NCBI GenBank assembly: GCA_938014215.1
Contig: CALLRW010000032.1
Location: forward strand, 87,770 to 151,769
Direction: 5' to 3'
Origin: an uncultured Alistipes sp.
Lineage (GTDB): Bacteria; Bacteroidota; Bacteroidia; Bacteroidales; Rikenellaceae
Length of the DNA stretch: 64,000 nucleotides
Part shown: positions 32,662-40,493 of the stretch, one piece after another
Numbering within the stretch: the stretch's first letter is position 1
Layout: each line of letters begins with the position of its first letter
The notes under the pieces: model-generated
Databases searched by the model: none
What the model was told of the DNA's origin: nothing
What the model saw: the letters and a program-made list of their open reading frames with translations, nothing else
Translations under genes and position numbers: made by a program

Positions 32662-32693
32662 AGGGAGAAAATTTTGTTTTCTCCCTATTTTTG
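32662..32693 (+). terminator. Hairpin with T-rich tail upstream of 32726
   Basis: AGGGAGAAAA / TTTTCTCCCT (32662-32671, 32677-32686), 5-nt loop, followed by ATTTTTG. It may be a terminator. The TATTTTTG at 32686-32693 also fits a -7 element. Confidence 0.5.
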
Positions 32694-32725
32694 TGTATTG
32701 AAAACCCGAAATCCCCCCCCCGTGA

Positions 32726-32995
32726 ATGCCGAGAGGAAGAAACAAGGACTTAATCGACAAGCGCAACGAAGCGTTGTGCCGCCGCTGGTATTACTGGACG
32801 GAGGTTCAGCGTCTGCGCTTCGATGACGCCCTGAAGATTCTCTCCGAGCAGGAGTTCTTCATCTCAGAGGATCGCGTCATGGCCATCATCCGGCAATACT
32901 GCAAGGAGCATCCGGAGGGCGACATCCGTCCTGCTCCGAAGATCAAGGTTCCGAGGCTCACGGCCGGACAACTCCGCCTGTTCTCCGGGGAATAG
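32726..32995 (+). CDS. Small conserved phage protein, unknown
   Basis: An 89-residue protein (MPRGRNKDLIDKRNEALCRRWYYWTEVQRLRFDDALKIL). The basic N-terminus and SEQEFFISEDRVMAIIRQYC give a helical DNA-binding look. I have a sense that it recurs in Bacteroidota transposable elements and phages as a hypothetical protein. A run of nine C lies 4 bp upstream of the ATG. It converges with the leftward tail genes and its stop abuts theirs. Confidence 0.65.
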   Translation: MPRGRNKDLIDKRNEALCRRWYYWTEVQRLRFDDALKILSEQEFFISEDRVMAIIRQYCKEHPEGDIRPAPKIKVPRLTAGQLRLFSGE

Positions 32996-33430
32996 TCACA
33001 CGATCTCCCGCACGAGGTACTCGAACGTCACCTCGTAGACCTTGACCCCGCCGCCGAGGGCATATTCGGTGCTGCGCCGTCGGTCGAGCTCTGACATCCT
33101 CTGCGACAACCTCATCCCCTGTACGGCCCGGAACATCCGGTCGGCCATCTGCTCGCGCTCGGCGATCTTCGCCTCCGTCGTGGAGCCGATATGGGTGTCG
33201 TCGTAACAGTCGATTGCCAGCTTCAACGTGACGGACGTCTTGCCCTGCTGTATTCCGGGACGGCTGGCCATCGGCTGCCACTCCGTGTCGCCCATGCCGA
33301 TCAGCACACAGGGGAACACGACCGGATACTGGTCTTCCTGCGATTCGAGCTGTCCGTAATCCTCGTCGATGCGGACTTCCGGCATCGCCTCTTCGATGCG
33401 CTTCATCAGCGCGAGTTTCACACTTTCCAT
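32996..33430 (-). CDS. Tail-completion/terminator-like protein
   Basis: A 144-residue protein. The pattern MKRIEEAMPEVRIDEDYGQLESQEDQYPVVFPCVLIGM, then TLKLAIDCYDDTH and VYEVTFEYLVREIV, is that of small tail-completion proteins at the head-tail interface (Gp37/tail-terminator type). It is the last gene of the leftward late operon, 3 bp after the morphogenesis gene. Assignment rests on position plus fold style. Confidence 0.6.
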   Translation of the reverse strand: MESVKLALMKRIEEAMPEVRIDEDYGQLESQEDQYPVVFPCVLIGMGDTEWQPMASRPGIQQGKTSVTLKLAIDCYDDTHIGSTTEAKIAEREQMADRMFRAVQGMRLSQRMSELDRRRSTEYALGGGVKVYEVTFEYLVREIV

Positions 33431-33433
33431 CGT

Positions 33434-34051
33434 CTATAATTTAAGTACGGATTCTACCTGTGTTTCTACATCGGCGCGTATGCGTTCTTCGAGTTCGCGG
33501 CTCTGACCGATGAACTGCCTCTGGGGAATCCTGATCCGCAGATGCTTCTTTTTCGTCAGCGCCAAAGAGCGCCACATCTGCGCCTCGGGCGAGAGTGCGC
33601 CCCTCGGGGCATTTTCGGCCGCTTTGCGGCCTTTCGTTCCCGTCTTCGGCTTCCCGGCCGCTCGGTAGTACATCGCCCACGCAAACCGCCTCATTTTGGG
33701 CGTTACGGTGGGTTTCGTTTCACCGCCCCAGTTGTGGATCGGCGCATAGGGTACGTCGTTCACGATCTTGACCCGATAGTCGCCCGGCACGTAGCGCACA
33801 GCGTTGAACAGGTGGTTGCGGTTGCTGAGCAGCGGTTTGTGCTGGCTGGCCGCCGACGTTCCACCGGAGAGCTGCCGTTTGGTCTTCGGCCACGGGTGCA
33901 GTCCTCCGTCGACGAAGCCGCTCTTTCGGAAGTTGTCCTGAAAGTGCCGTTTGGCCATGTTTCCGACCCGGATGGGCATCTTGCGCCGCATCAGCGTGTC
34001 GATCTCTTTCTGCTTCGCTCGAATGAGCTTCGAGAACTCTTTGATATCCAT
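33434..34051 (-). CDS. Virion morphogenesis protein (Mu G-like)
   Basis: A 205-residue protein. RVGNMAKRHFQDNFRKSGFVDGGLHPWPKTKR and RDVPYAPIHNWGG-like VNDVPYAPIHNWGGETK are hallmarks of the phage virion morphogenesis family, which includes Mu gpG. It is needed for head-tail joining or tail completion. ATG 34051 is directly preceded by a TTCGAACG array. Confidence 0.85.
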   Translation of the reverse strand: MDIKEFSKLIRAKQKEIDTLMRRKMPIRVGNMAKRHFQDNFRKSGFVDGGLHPWPKTKRQLSGGTSAASQHKPLLSNRNHLFNAVRYVPGDYRVKIVNDVPYAPIHNWGGETKPTVTPKMRRFAWAMYYRAAGKPKTGTKGRKAAENAPRGALSPEAQMWRSLALTKKKHLRIRIPQRQFIGQSRELEERIRADVETQVESVLKL

Positions 34052-34067
34052 TTGAACGCCGTTCGAA
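34051..34067. repeat. TTCRAACG array abutting a start codon
   Basis: TTTGAA at 34051 and TTCGAA at 34062 (11 bp apart). On the coding strand this reads ATTCGAACGGCGTTCAA and runs into ATG 34051. Confidence 0.55.
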
Positions 34068-34085
34068 TAAAAATTTGCACCGAAT

Positions 34086-34208
34086 TTTGTTTTCGGTAGA
34101 TTTGTTGTTATATTTGCGGGTGAAGGCGTGCCAACGCTTTCAAAAGCATCCGCACATAAGTCCGAGCTCCATGTCGGGAGTGTCTTTCGGCCGTTCGGAT
34201 GCTTTTTT
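34086..34208 (+). ncRNA. Candidate small RNA gene antisense to the late operon gap
   Basis: A consensus promoter TTTG (34086-34089), 19 bp, TATATTTG (34109-34116) is followed by about 85 nt. This ends at a long stem AAAAGCATCCG / CGGATGCTTTT (34142-34152, 34196-34206) with trailing T residues. The loop has an inner CCGA/TCGG pairing. There is no start codon with a credible frame. The predicted transcript (about 34123-34208) fills the gap between two leftward genes on the opposite strand. Confidence 0.6.
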
Positions 34209-35392
34209 CATTTCCGGTATATCGAATACGGATGTTCGTATATTTCCGATGTCTCCCGGTTCGTCCGGGCCTCGCATTTCACCACGAAAGTCCGCTTGCC
34301 GACCTCCAACTCATACACGGTGTATTCGACCAGTCCGCGCGACTGCTTCTTGCCGGTGAAATGTTTCGGCTCCTCCACGCGCACGAATCGCAGCCGGTCT
34401 AAATAGCGATCCATCTTCATCGACACATCGACGCTTTCGGCATCGGCGGCATGGTATACCAACTGCCGGATGTCGGACTTCGAGCACATCACCGTTCCGT
34501 ACTTCAATTCCGTGCTTGAATGTACGGCCGGCGCCGGCAGCGACAACCGACTGACGCGGGACGTCGCGTCGGATTTCTTCTCGGCGAGTTCCGCCCGTTT
34601 CGTCGTCAGCGTCTTTTCCGCCTTCTGCACCGCTTTGAGTACGTTTTTGCAGTGGTAACAGTCCTTCGTGCGGTTGGTGAAGAGCGTGAGCTGCACACCC
34701 TTGAACGCGCACTTCGAGCAGTCGGAGGGGAAATAGGGATGGTCGTCGGAGAACAATTGTGCCGTGCGCGCCGGATTGCCTTTCAGGCCGGGCGACGGTT
34801 CGATCCGCTCGCCGCCCAGCCCCGAGTTGTCGGTCACGGGGGCGTCTGTCGCCTCCCAGCCGCATTGGCAGCCCCACTCGTCCCCGGGCTTGTGCTCCTC
34901 CCAGAACGGGTCGTCGACGGGCCACACATGGTCGTAGAAGGGCATGTGCGACTCGCGAGGATTCACCGCCGTCGATGGCAGCCACCGGATATTCGGCAGC
35001 ACGTCGGCCTCGACCATGAACTGCCGCATCTCGGCGGCACGGTGCGCCCGCTTGATGGCGGTGTCGTATTCGGTTCTAAGCCATGCCTCGACATGGTGAT
35101 CGGCTATCGGCTCGACGTCGCGACGGAACTGCTGGTATGATTTCACCTCGCCGTTTTCGTCGATGAGCTGTGCCGCCATGTCGCGGCCCATGCGGTGGGT
35201 CTTGAACGCGGCGAACACGGCGTTGTTGGTGTGCAGCTGCTCCATGAAGTCTCCGCCGGCTTCGCTTCCGGAGAACCCGGCGTCGGTCGCCGCATCGAAT
35301 ATTCGGCTGACCTCCTCGAAGAGCTCGGCGTCGATCTGCGTGCGCGGGTCGTACCGCCGCTCGTAGATGTTCCGAAGCGCAGCGGCCAGCAC
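34208..35392 (-). CDS. Minor head protein, Mu F-like
   Basis: About 394 residues from a GTG at 35392. The Mu F-like domain is seen in VEAWLRTEYDTAIKRAHRAAEMRQF and IRWLPSTAVNPRESHMPFYDHVWPVDDPFWEEHKPGDEWGCQCGWEATD. A C-terminal cysteine pair region and a basic tail follow. It binds the portal and is injected or used in head assembly. The same frame stays open upstream through LYIDAAEKQSAENGFSFDSG to the portal stop, and that stretch looks like the real N-terminus, but it has no ATG, GTG or TTG. The start is therefore uncertain. Confidence 0.8.
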   Translation of the reverse strand: MLAAALRNIYERRYDPRTQIDAELFEEVSRIFDAATDAGFSGSEAGGDFMEQLHTNNAVFAAFKTHRMGRDMAAQLIDENGEVKSYQQFRRDVEPIADHHVEAWLRTEYDTAIKRAHRAAEMRQFMVEADVLPNIRWLPSTAVNPRESHMPFYDHVWPVDDPFWEEHKPGDEWGCQCGWEATDAPVTDNSGLGGERIEPSPGLKGNPARTAQLFSDDHPYFPSDCSKCAFKGVQLTLFTNRTKDCYHCKNVLKAVQKAEKTLTTKRAELAEKKSDATSRVSRLSLPAPAVHSSTELKYGTVMCSKSDIRQLVYHAADAESVDVSMKMDRYLDRLRFVRVEEPKHFTGKKQSRGLVEYTVYELEVGKRTFVVKCEARTNRETSEIYEHPYSIYRK

Positions 35393-35460
35393 GCCGCTGT
35401 CGAACGAGAACCCATTCTCCGCCGATTGCTTTTCGGCCGCATCGATATAAAGCGTATCGA

Positions 35461-36816
35461 CTACCAGTCTGAATCCGCCCCCGCGCTTTCGGGGGCGCGG
35501 CCGAAAAAATCGCGCACGCGATCCGTAAGTTTGCGGTTCTTCTTCGGCTCGGTTCCGGTCTTCGCCGGATCGTCCTCGTCGGTGCTTTCGCCGTCCTCAC
35601 CCCCGGCCTGCTCTTCGGCCGCGGATGCCGCCGTCCGGACGGCGGCTTTCAGCTGATCGTAGTTGTCCGGTTTGGGGATGCCGAACTCCTCGTAGAGGTA
35701 GTCGTCATCGATTGGCAGCCCTGCTTCGTTCTTCAACCGGCATACGATGGTCACCTGCTTCTCGGGGTCTTTCTTTTTGGGCGGCACGAATGCGAACTTG
35801 CCTCCGGAGGTATCGATTCCCATCGACGCGAATACGTCCGTCACCTCGTAGTTCAGAATGTCGAGGATGCGGCGCTTGATGAAGAATGCGATGTCGACCT
35901 CTCCCTCCTGCTGCACGGTTCCGAGGGCCTGCGTACCCTTGTCTCCCGCCTCGGTGGTCAGCGTGTTGCCGTTTACGATCTTGCTGATCTCATTGTTGCA
36001 GGTCGCGTGGAGACGGTCGTAGAGGTCACTGCCTCCGGATATGTTCCCTGCCTGAATTAGGTTGATCTTCGTTCCGTCGGGGTGTACGATGACCCCTGCG
36101 CCACCCATGTTGTAGATGTCCTCTATGAGTTTCTCGCGCGCCTTGTCGTCCCATGCGTCGTATGTTCCTTCGCGGATCGGCCGTCCGAATATCTCGCCCA
36201 GCTCGGCCCAGTCGGCGACGTTGTTGCGCTTGAGTATTACCCAGAACGCCGCGACCGCGAGATGCCCGATCTGGCGCGGATTGCCGACATAGAGCAGATC
36301 GGAGAAGTCGTCCCAGCTTTCGCCTGTGAGGTCTGTCTGATTGCAGAGTATCGTGCGGTTGATCGGGTCGACGTGCTTGCGGGGTATCAGATTGTAGTCG
36401 ATCCATCCTTTGTCGTCGAGGAAGAACTGGAATAGCGAGCCGCCGACGCCCTCCCATTCGTCGTTGATAAGGTCTTCGATGAAGCGGTTGAACCACGGGG
36501 AATCGATATGTTCCTGCATCGCCTCGTCGAGGTTCCCGTCGCGCTGGAACTGTATCGGCGTGGCGAGTATCGCCGCTTTCTGCTTGCGCAGCACGGAGAA
36601 GAGATGTCCGTCGAGCATGACGTCGGCGTACAGGTCGATGAGTTTTGCGCGCCGTGGCCAGTCGATGAGCTCCGCCTGCCGGATGCTGTCCATGTAGGCG
36701 GACACGTCCAGTCCTCCGCGGCGTGTGGGCTGGAGCACGATGGTCTGCGTCGGCGTGCGGCCGATATTGCCGCCGGCGGTGATGCGTTTACCTTTCTTTT
36801 TCTTTTCTTTTGCCAT
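35461..36816 (-). CDS. Portal protein, DUF935 (Mu gp29-like)
   Basis: A 451-residue portal. Family markers are DVMLDGHLFSVLRKQKAAIL, WFNRFIEDLINDEWEGVGGSLFQFF, VGNPRQIGHLAVAAFWVILKRN and a C-terminal acidic linker (GGEDGESTDEDDPAKTG). Twelve copies form the ring through which DNA enters the head. A lysine-rich N-terminus (MAKEKKKKGKR) is present. It follows DUF1320 with 1 bp spacing. Confidence 0.9.
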   Translation of the reverse strand: MAKEKKKKGKRITAGGNIGRTPTQTIVLQPTRRGGLDVSAYMDSIRQAELIDWPRRAKLIDLYADVMLDGHLFSVLRKQKAAILATPIQFQRDGNLDEAMQEHIDSPWFNRFIEDLINDEWEGVGGSLFQFFLDDKGWIDYNLIPRKHVDPINRTILCNQTDLTGESWDDFSDLLYVGNPRQIGHLAVAAFWVILKRNNVADWAELGEIFGRPIREGTYDAWDDKAREKLIEDIYNMGGAGVIVHPDGTKINLIQAGNISGGSDLYDRLHATCNNEISKIVNGNTLTTEAGDKGTQALGTVQQEGEVDIAFFIKRRILDILNYEVTDVFASMGIDTSGGKFAFVPPKKKDPEKQVTIVCRLKNEAGLPIDDDYLYEEFGIPKPDNYDQLKAAVRTAASAAEEQAGGEDGESTDEDDPAKTGTEPKKNRKLTDRVRDFFGRAPESAGADSDW

Positions 36817-36817
36817 G

Positions 36818-37243
36818 TCAGAATCGATTGTTGCGTTTGGGGTTGCTGCGGATTTGGAACTGCGAGGCTGCTTCTTTTGCCTCCTGCTCGATTTCGGGCA
36901 GCCCGTCGACGGAGATGTCGCCTTTGCGCACGCCTTTGAGCCATTCCACGGCGCGCTCGTAGCGGTCGACGCGGATTTGGGACATGTTGCGCGGGTTGTG
37001 TATGGAGAAGATGTGGTAGATGGCGATGTCGAGGGCCATCATCAGCACGAGCTGATTGCGTTCGCCGCCCACGGCCGAGAAAACGCGGTCGCAGTCGTAT
37101 CGCGCCGCGAGGTATCCGCGCATCTCGGCGATGGCGCGGTCTTCGCATATTTCGACGATCTGCCGGTCGGAGCGGATCAGCGCGTCGAGAATCTCCTGAT
37201 GGATCGAGGCGTCGTAGTCCTCGGGGATGATGAATTGTGCCAT
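36818..37243 (-). CDS. DUF1320 protein (Mu gp36-like)
   Basis: A 141-residue head-tail connector-type protein. MALDIAIYHIFSIHNPRNMSQIRVDRYERAVEWLKGVRKGDIS is the DUF1320 signature. In Mu-like phages it is next to head genes; structural role inferred. It is 2 bp from the terminase gene on the same strand. Confidence 0.85.
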   Translation of the reverse strand: MAQFIIPEDYDASIHQEILDALIRSDRQIVEICEDRAIAEMRGYLAARYDCDRVFSAVGGERNQLVLMMALDIAIYHIFSIHNPRNMSQIRVDRYERAVEWLKGVRKGDISVDGLPEIEQEAKEAASQFQIRSNPKRNNRF

Positions 37244-37245
37244 AT

Positions 37246-38793
37246 TTACTGTCTGTATTTGTTGCGGCGTGCCATGACGCGGCGGGGCGTCGTCACGACG
37301 GGATGCAGTTCTCCGATCTTGTCGTCAATAAAGCGGTTGCCTCCTTCGACGCAGTCCACGCCGTCGGCATGGAACTTCAGCGCCATCGTGAAGAACTTGA
37401 ACTCCTCGTCCAAGAGCTTCATGTAGGGGTCGCCTTTCTCGGCCTCGTTGAGCACCAGCAGCCCTTCGCGATGGAGCGGTTCGAGGTTGGCCTCGATACG
37501 CACGGCCTTGTCGGTTTTTTTCTTCTCGTCGGGGATGACCGAGAGGCTGATTCCCGTCTCTTTGGCCTTTCGTGCGAACGCCTTTTTGAATACCTGTTGA
37601 AAGAAGGGGTCTTGCAGGGAGTTGTTCTCCTGCACGACGTATATCGCGCGGCATCCACCGGCGCGGGCGTAGAGGTAGAGCGAGAAGAAGTGTGTCACGA
37701 ACTCCTCGGTGGTCATCTTGCCGAGAAACCCCTTGATGACGTAGAGCACGCGGTCGAGTTTTCCGAGCAGCCACACGGCCTTGAGCGATCCCTGCTTGTT
37801 CTTGGCCGCGCCTTTGGCTTCGGACTGCGTCGGGTCGGCATAGATGCAGAGGAACGGGAATCGTCGCAGGTCGGGAATCTTGCCCCACTTGCGCGGGCCG
37901 AATATTTTGCCCTCGACAACGGGGTTGTTGAAATACTCGGCCTGCTGCGCCTGTGTCGATATCTTCGACAGCGCACGGTCGATCAACTCCTCGGTGTTCT
38001 TCTCCGGCCACGTGCTGCGCCCCTCCGCATCGCGGATGTTCACGATGTCATGGTGGTCGGCCATCGCGCCGGCCCGGACGATGCAGCAGTCCTCGGCGAT
38101 GATATTGCCGCAGAATACGACCAGCAGCGAGCCGGAGGGGTCGCGGGTCGGATAGAGGGCGTGTTCCCACCAGTCCCACTTGTTGTTCAGGACATCGGGG
38201 TTGCGGCAGTCCTCGTCGGTGTCGAAGTCGTCCACGAGCAGCACGTCGGGACGGATCGCCTCGTTGCGTGCGCCGCGCGGCGCATTTCCCGCCCCTACGC
38301 CGTAGAACGCCACGCCCTGCCGGGTGCGGAACTCCAGCTCGGCCCACTCGCCCACGGACATCTGCTCGCCGTAGTATTGAATGATGCGGCGATTCGATTC
38401 GAGGTTGGCCCGATACGGTGCGAGCAGACGTGCCGCAGCTTTCTCGGTCGCCGAGGCGAGGATGATGGTGCTTTTTCGGCCGGTCAGCGTCAGGTACAGC
38501 ACCGCGAACATCGTGATGGTGCTCTTGGCCAGCGAGCGGCTCCACGACAGCACCTCGTACCATTCGGGATTGTTGATGATGCGGTGGATGGCTCTCTTCT
38601 GGAAGGGTGCGAAGGGATACTTCGCGTATTTCGGGAAGAAGAACTGCATCCATTCGATGGGGTGCGCCTCCAGATAGAGCCGGTGCTTCTCGATCTGAGC
38701 CGGGGACATCGTCTCGTCGATGGGCGTGTCGTTGTATATGGATTGCTTGAGGGCTTCCCACTCCTTCAAGGCGTCGCGGTCGATCTGCTTCAT
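37246..38793 (-). CDS. Terminase large subunit
   Basis: A 515-residue packaging motor. An N-terminal ATPase has an adenine-binding/Walker A region (EVLSWSRSLAKSTITMF) and Walker B (DVLLVDDFDTDED). The C-terminal RNase H-like nuclease has acidic residues in FLCIYADPTQSEAK and RFIDDKIGEL. It packages phage DNA into the prohead, for a Mu-like phage probably by headful from the left end. ATG 38793 is chosen, overlapping the previous stop by one base. Confidence 0.9.
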   Translation of the reverse strand: MKQIDRDALKEWEALKQSIYNDTPIDETMSPAQIEKHRLYLEAHPIEWMQFFFPKYAKYPFAPFQKRAIHRIINNPEWYEVLSWSRSLAKSTITMFAVLYLTLTGRKSTIILASATEKAAARLLAPYRANLESNRRIIQYYGEQMSVGEWAELEFRTRQGVAFYGVGAGNAPRGARNEAIRPDVLLVDDFDTDEDCRNPDVLNNKWDWWEHALYPTRDPSGSLLVVFCGNIIAEDCCIVRAGAMADHHDIVNIRDAEGRSTWPEKNTEELIDRALSKISTQAQQAEYFNNPVVEGKIFGPRKWGKIPDLRRFPFLCIYADPTQSEAKGAAKNKQGSLKAVWLLGKLDRVLYVIKGFLGKMTTEEFVTHFFSLYLYARAGGCRAIYVVQENNSLQDPFFQQVFKKAFARKAKETGISLSVIPDEKKKTDKAVRIEANLEPLHREGLLVLNEAEKGDPYMKLLDEEFKFFTMALKFHADGVDCVEGGNRFIDDKIGELHPVVTTPRRVMARRNKYRQ

Positions 38794-39236
38794 CACATCA
38801 GGGATTTAAGGAACTTGTCGAACAGAGCGGCGAATGTCTTCGTCAGCGCGGGGTCGACGGGCCGCAGCCATGCCACGAAGCGCTGTGCGGTGCTGACGGC
38901 TTCGTGAATACCCAGCTCCGTCTCGAGCTTGCCGATGGCGTTGGTCAGTTTGGCGATGGCGTCGGCCTCTTTGGGCGTCGCGAAGCGCTGACCCTGCTCG
39001 CGTCCGAGAATGACGTTGTTGATCTCCATGATCTGCCGCTGCAGGTTCTTGATCTGCTCCTCGCGGGTCATGGTCAGCGACGCCTTGTGCTTGTCCCATT
39101 TGTCGGCCTTCGCCCAGCGTATGACGGTCTGCCGCGACACGCCGCACGCCTCGGCGATTTCTGCCTGCGTGCGGTTTTCGTTCAGGTACATCGAGAGCGC
39201 CCAGCGGCGCATCTGTTCGGAGGTCATTTTCGACAT
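38793..39236 (-). CDS. Terminase small-subunit-like DNA-binding protein
   Basis: A 147-residue protein with an N-terminal helix-turn-helix (RTQAEIAEACGVSRQTVIRWAKADKW, about 15-42), a coiled coil, then ATPKEADAIAKLTNAIGKLETELGIHE. Place and layout match the small terminase/DUF1804-type proteins of Mu-like phages, which mark the packaging site. It is the first gene of the leftward late operon; start ATG 39236 is just downstream of the leftward late promoter. Confidence 0.82.
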   Translation of the reverse strand: MSKMTSEQMRRWALSMYLNENRTQAEIAEACGVSRQTVIRWAKADKWDKHKASLTMTREEQIKNLQRQIMEINNVILGREQGQRFATPKEADAIAKLTNAIGKLETELGIHEAVSTAQRFVAWLRPVDPALTKTFAALFDKFLKSLM

Positions 39237-39257
39237 TGCTTCATGATTTGTTGTCTG

Positions 39258-39388
39258 CAAAATTGACCTATAAAACGCTGCCGAGCAAATGATAAAAATA
39301 GGATGCGACTTTACGGTTGCATCATGCAATCAGAACGTTGCATCATAAAATTCCGATTTGCAGAGGCCGAAAATGACACTCAATTTTG
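39258..39388. promoter_or_regulatory. Mirror-symmetric divergent late promoters with central operator
   Basis: Rightward: TTTG (39357-39360), 20 bp, CAATTTTG (39381-39388). Leftward: TTTG (39286-39289), 20 bp, CAATTTTG (39258-39265). Both deviate from TAnnTTTG only at the first base. The midpoint is 39323, exactly the centre of the perfect palindrome TTGCATCATGCAA (39317-39329). Flanking sites GTTGCATCAT (39337-39346) and, inverted, AGGATGCGAC (39300-39309, 8 of 10) lie symmetrically. This suggests one activator controlling both late operons. Confidence 0.72.
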
Positions 39389-39406
39389 CGGCAAACAAAG
39401 CACGAA

Positions 39407-40471
39407 ATGGAGCGCATTTTCAATATCATTCCCGGGCCGCAGGAGGACACTTGCTGCATCCTGTTATACGGCGAAATCGGCGACTATGGCGATGTGGGCG
39501 CCGAGGATGTCGTCCGTCAGATCGCCGCTGCCGAGCGAACCTACCGCAAGATCGACGTAAGGATCAACTCCGTCGGCGGCGATGTGGCCGCAGGTATCGC
39601 CATCTTCAACTTCCTGCGGCAGTCCGCGGCCGACATCACCATCTACATCGACTGCATCGCGGCATCTACGGCGTCGTTCATCGCCGGCTGCGGCAAGCGT
39701 GTCAAGATGAGCCGCTACGGCCAGATCATGATCCACCAGCCTATGAGTGACGTGTTCGGCAATGCCGCCAAGTTGAAGGATTGCGTCGTCCACCTCGAGC
39801 AGATCGAGAACACGCTGTGCGAGATTTACGCGGAGCGCACGGGCAAGAGCGTCGAAGAGATACGCACGACCTACATGGATGGCCGAGATCATTGGCTGAC
39901 TGCCGAGGAGGCGCTGGCCGAGGGTTTCGTCGACGAGATCTTCGATGACGACCGCACCGCTGTCTCTGCGTCGCTTACGCCGCGCGAGCGCTGCGAGCGC
40001 TACACGGCACTTTACATCGAACATGTTTCACTTAAAAATCAAGAACAGATGATCAACAAACTCAGATCGATGCCGGCCTTTTCCGACTGTGCGGACGAGG
40101 CGGCAGTCATGTCGCGCATTACGGAGGTCGTGAACAAGGCCCAAGAGCACGCGGCGGTGGTCGCCGAGCGCGACGCTCTCAAGGAGAAGGTCGCCGATCT
40201 CGAACGCAAGGAGCGCGAAGCCGCGGAAGCGGCCTACGATGCCGAAGTCGACACGGCACGCGAGGAGGAGCGCATCGGCGCCGACGAAGTACCGGGCTTC
40301 AAGGCGCTGATGCGCAAAGACCCCGAGAACACGCGCACGCTGCTTGCGGCACGCAAGCCCAAGCGCCGCATCATGCAGACCCTCGCCTCGGCGACCGGCG
40401 CCGAAGGCAAGACCGACAAGGACTACCTCGCCGAGCGTGAAGCGGAGGTTCGTGCCCGTCTCAAACAGTAA
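39407..40471 (+). CDS. Head maturation protease, ClpP-like, with scaffold domain (Mu I/Z-like)
   Basis: A 354-residue protein. The ClpP/S14 fold covers 1-200: VRINSVGGDVAAGIAIFNFL oxyanion strand, nucleophile Ser87 in CIAASTASFIAG, His110 in GQIMIHQPMSD. After a linker the C-terminal 140 residues are a charged coiled coil (EHAAVVAERDALKEKVADLERKEREAAEAAY), like a scaffold. Mu encodes protease I and scaffold Z in one frame with an internal start. First gene of the rightward late operon. Confidence 0.88.
   Translation: MERIFNIIPGPQEDTCCILLYGEIGDYGDVGAEDVVRQIAAAERTYRKIDVRINSVGGDVAAGIAIFNFLRQSAADITIYIDCIAASTASFIAGCGKRVKMSRYGQIMIHQPMSDVFGNAAKLKDCVVHLEQIENTLCEIYAERTGKSVEEIRTTYMDGRDHWLTAEEALAEGFVDEIFDDDRTAVSASLTPRERCERYTALYIEHVSLKNQEQMINKLRSMPAFSDCADEAAVMSRITEVVNKAQEHAAVVAERDALKEKVADLERKEREAAEAAYDAEVDTAREEERIGADEVPGFKALMRKDPENTRTLLAARKPKRRIMQTLASATGAEGKTDKDYLAEREAEVRARLKQ
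40049..40471 (+). CDS. Putative nested scaffold protein (internal start)
   Basis: In-frame ATG 40049 (MINKLRSMPAFSDCADEAAV) begins just where the protease domain ends and would yield a 140-residue scaffold with the coiled coil. An A-rich stretch (CTTAAAAATCAAGAACAG) precedes it, a context typical of Bacteroidota starts. This mirrors Mu Z and lambda Nu3. It is inferred, not shown. Confidence 0.45.
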   Translation: MINKLRSMPAFSDCADEAAVMSRITEVVNKAQEHAAVVAERDALKEKVADLERKEREAAEAAYDAEVDTAREEERIGADEVPGFKALMRKDPENTRTLLAARKPKRRIMQTLASATGAEGKTDKDYLAEREAEVRARLKQ

Positions 40472-40493
40472 TCAATCATCAATTCATTCAATT

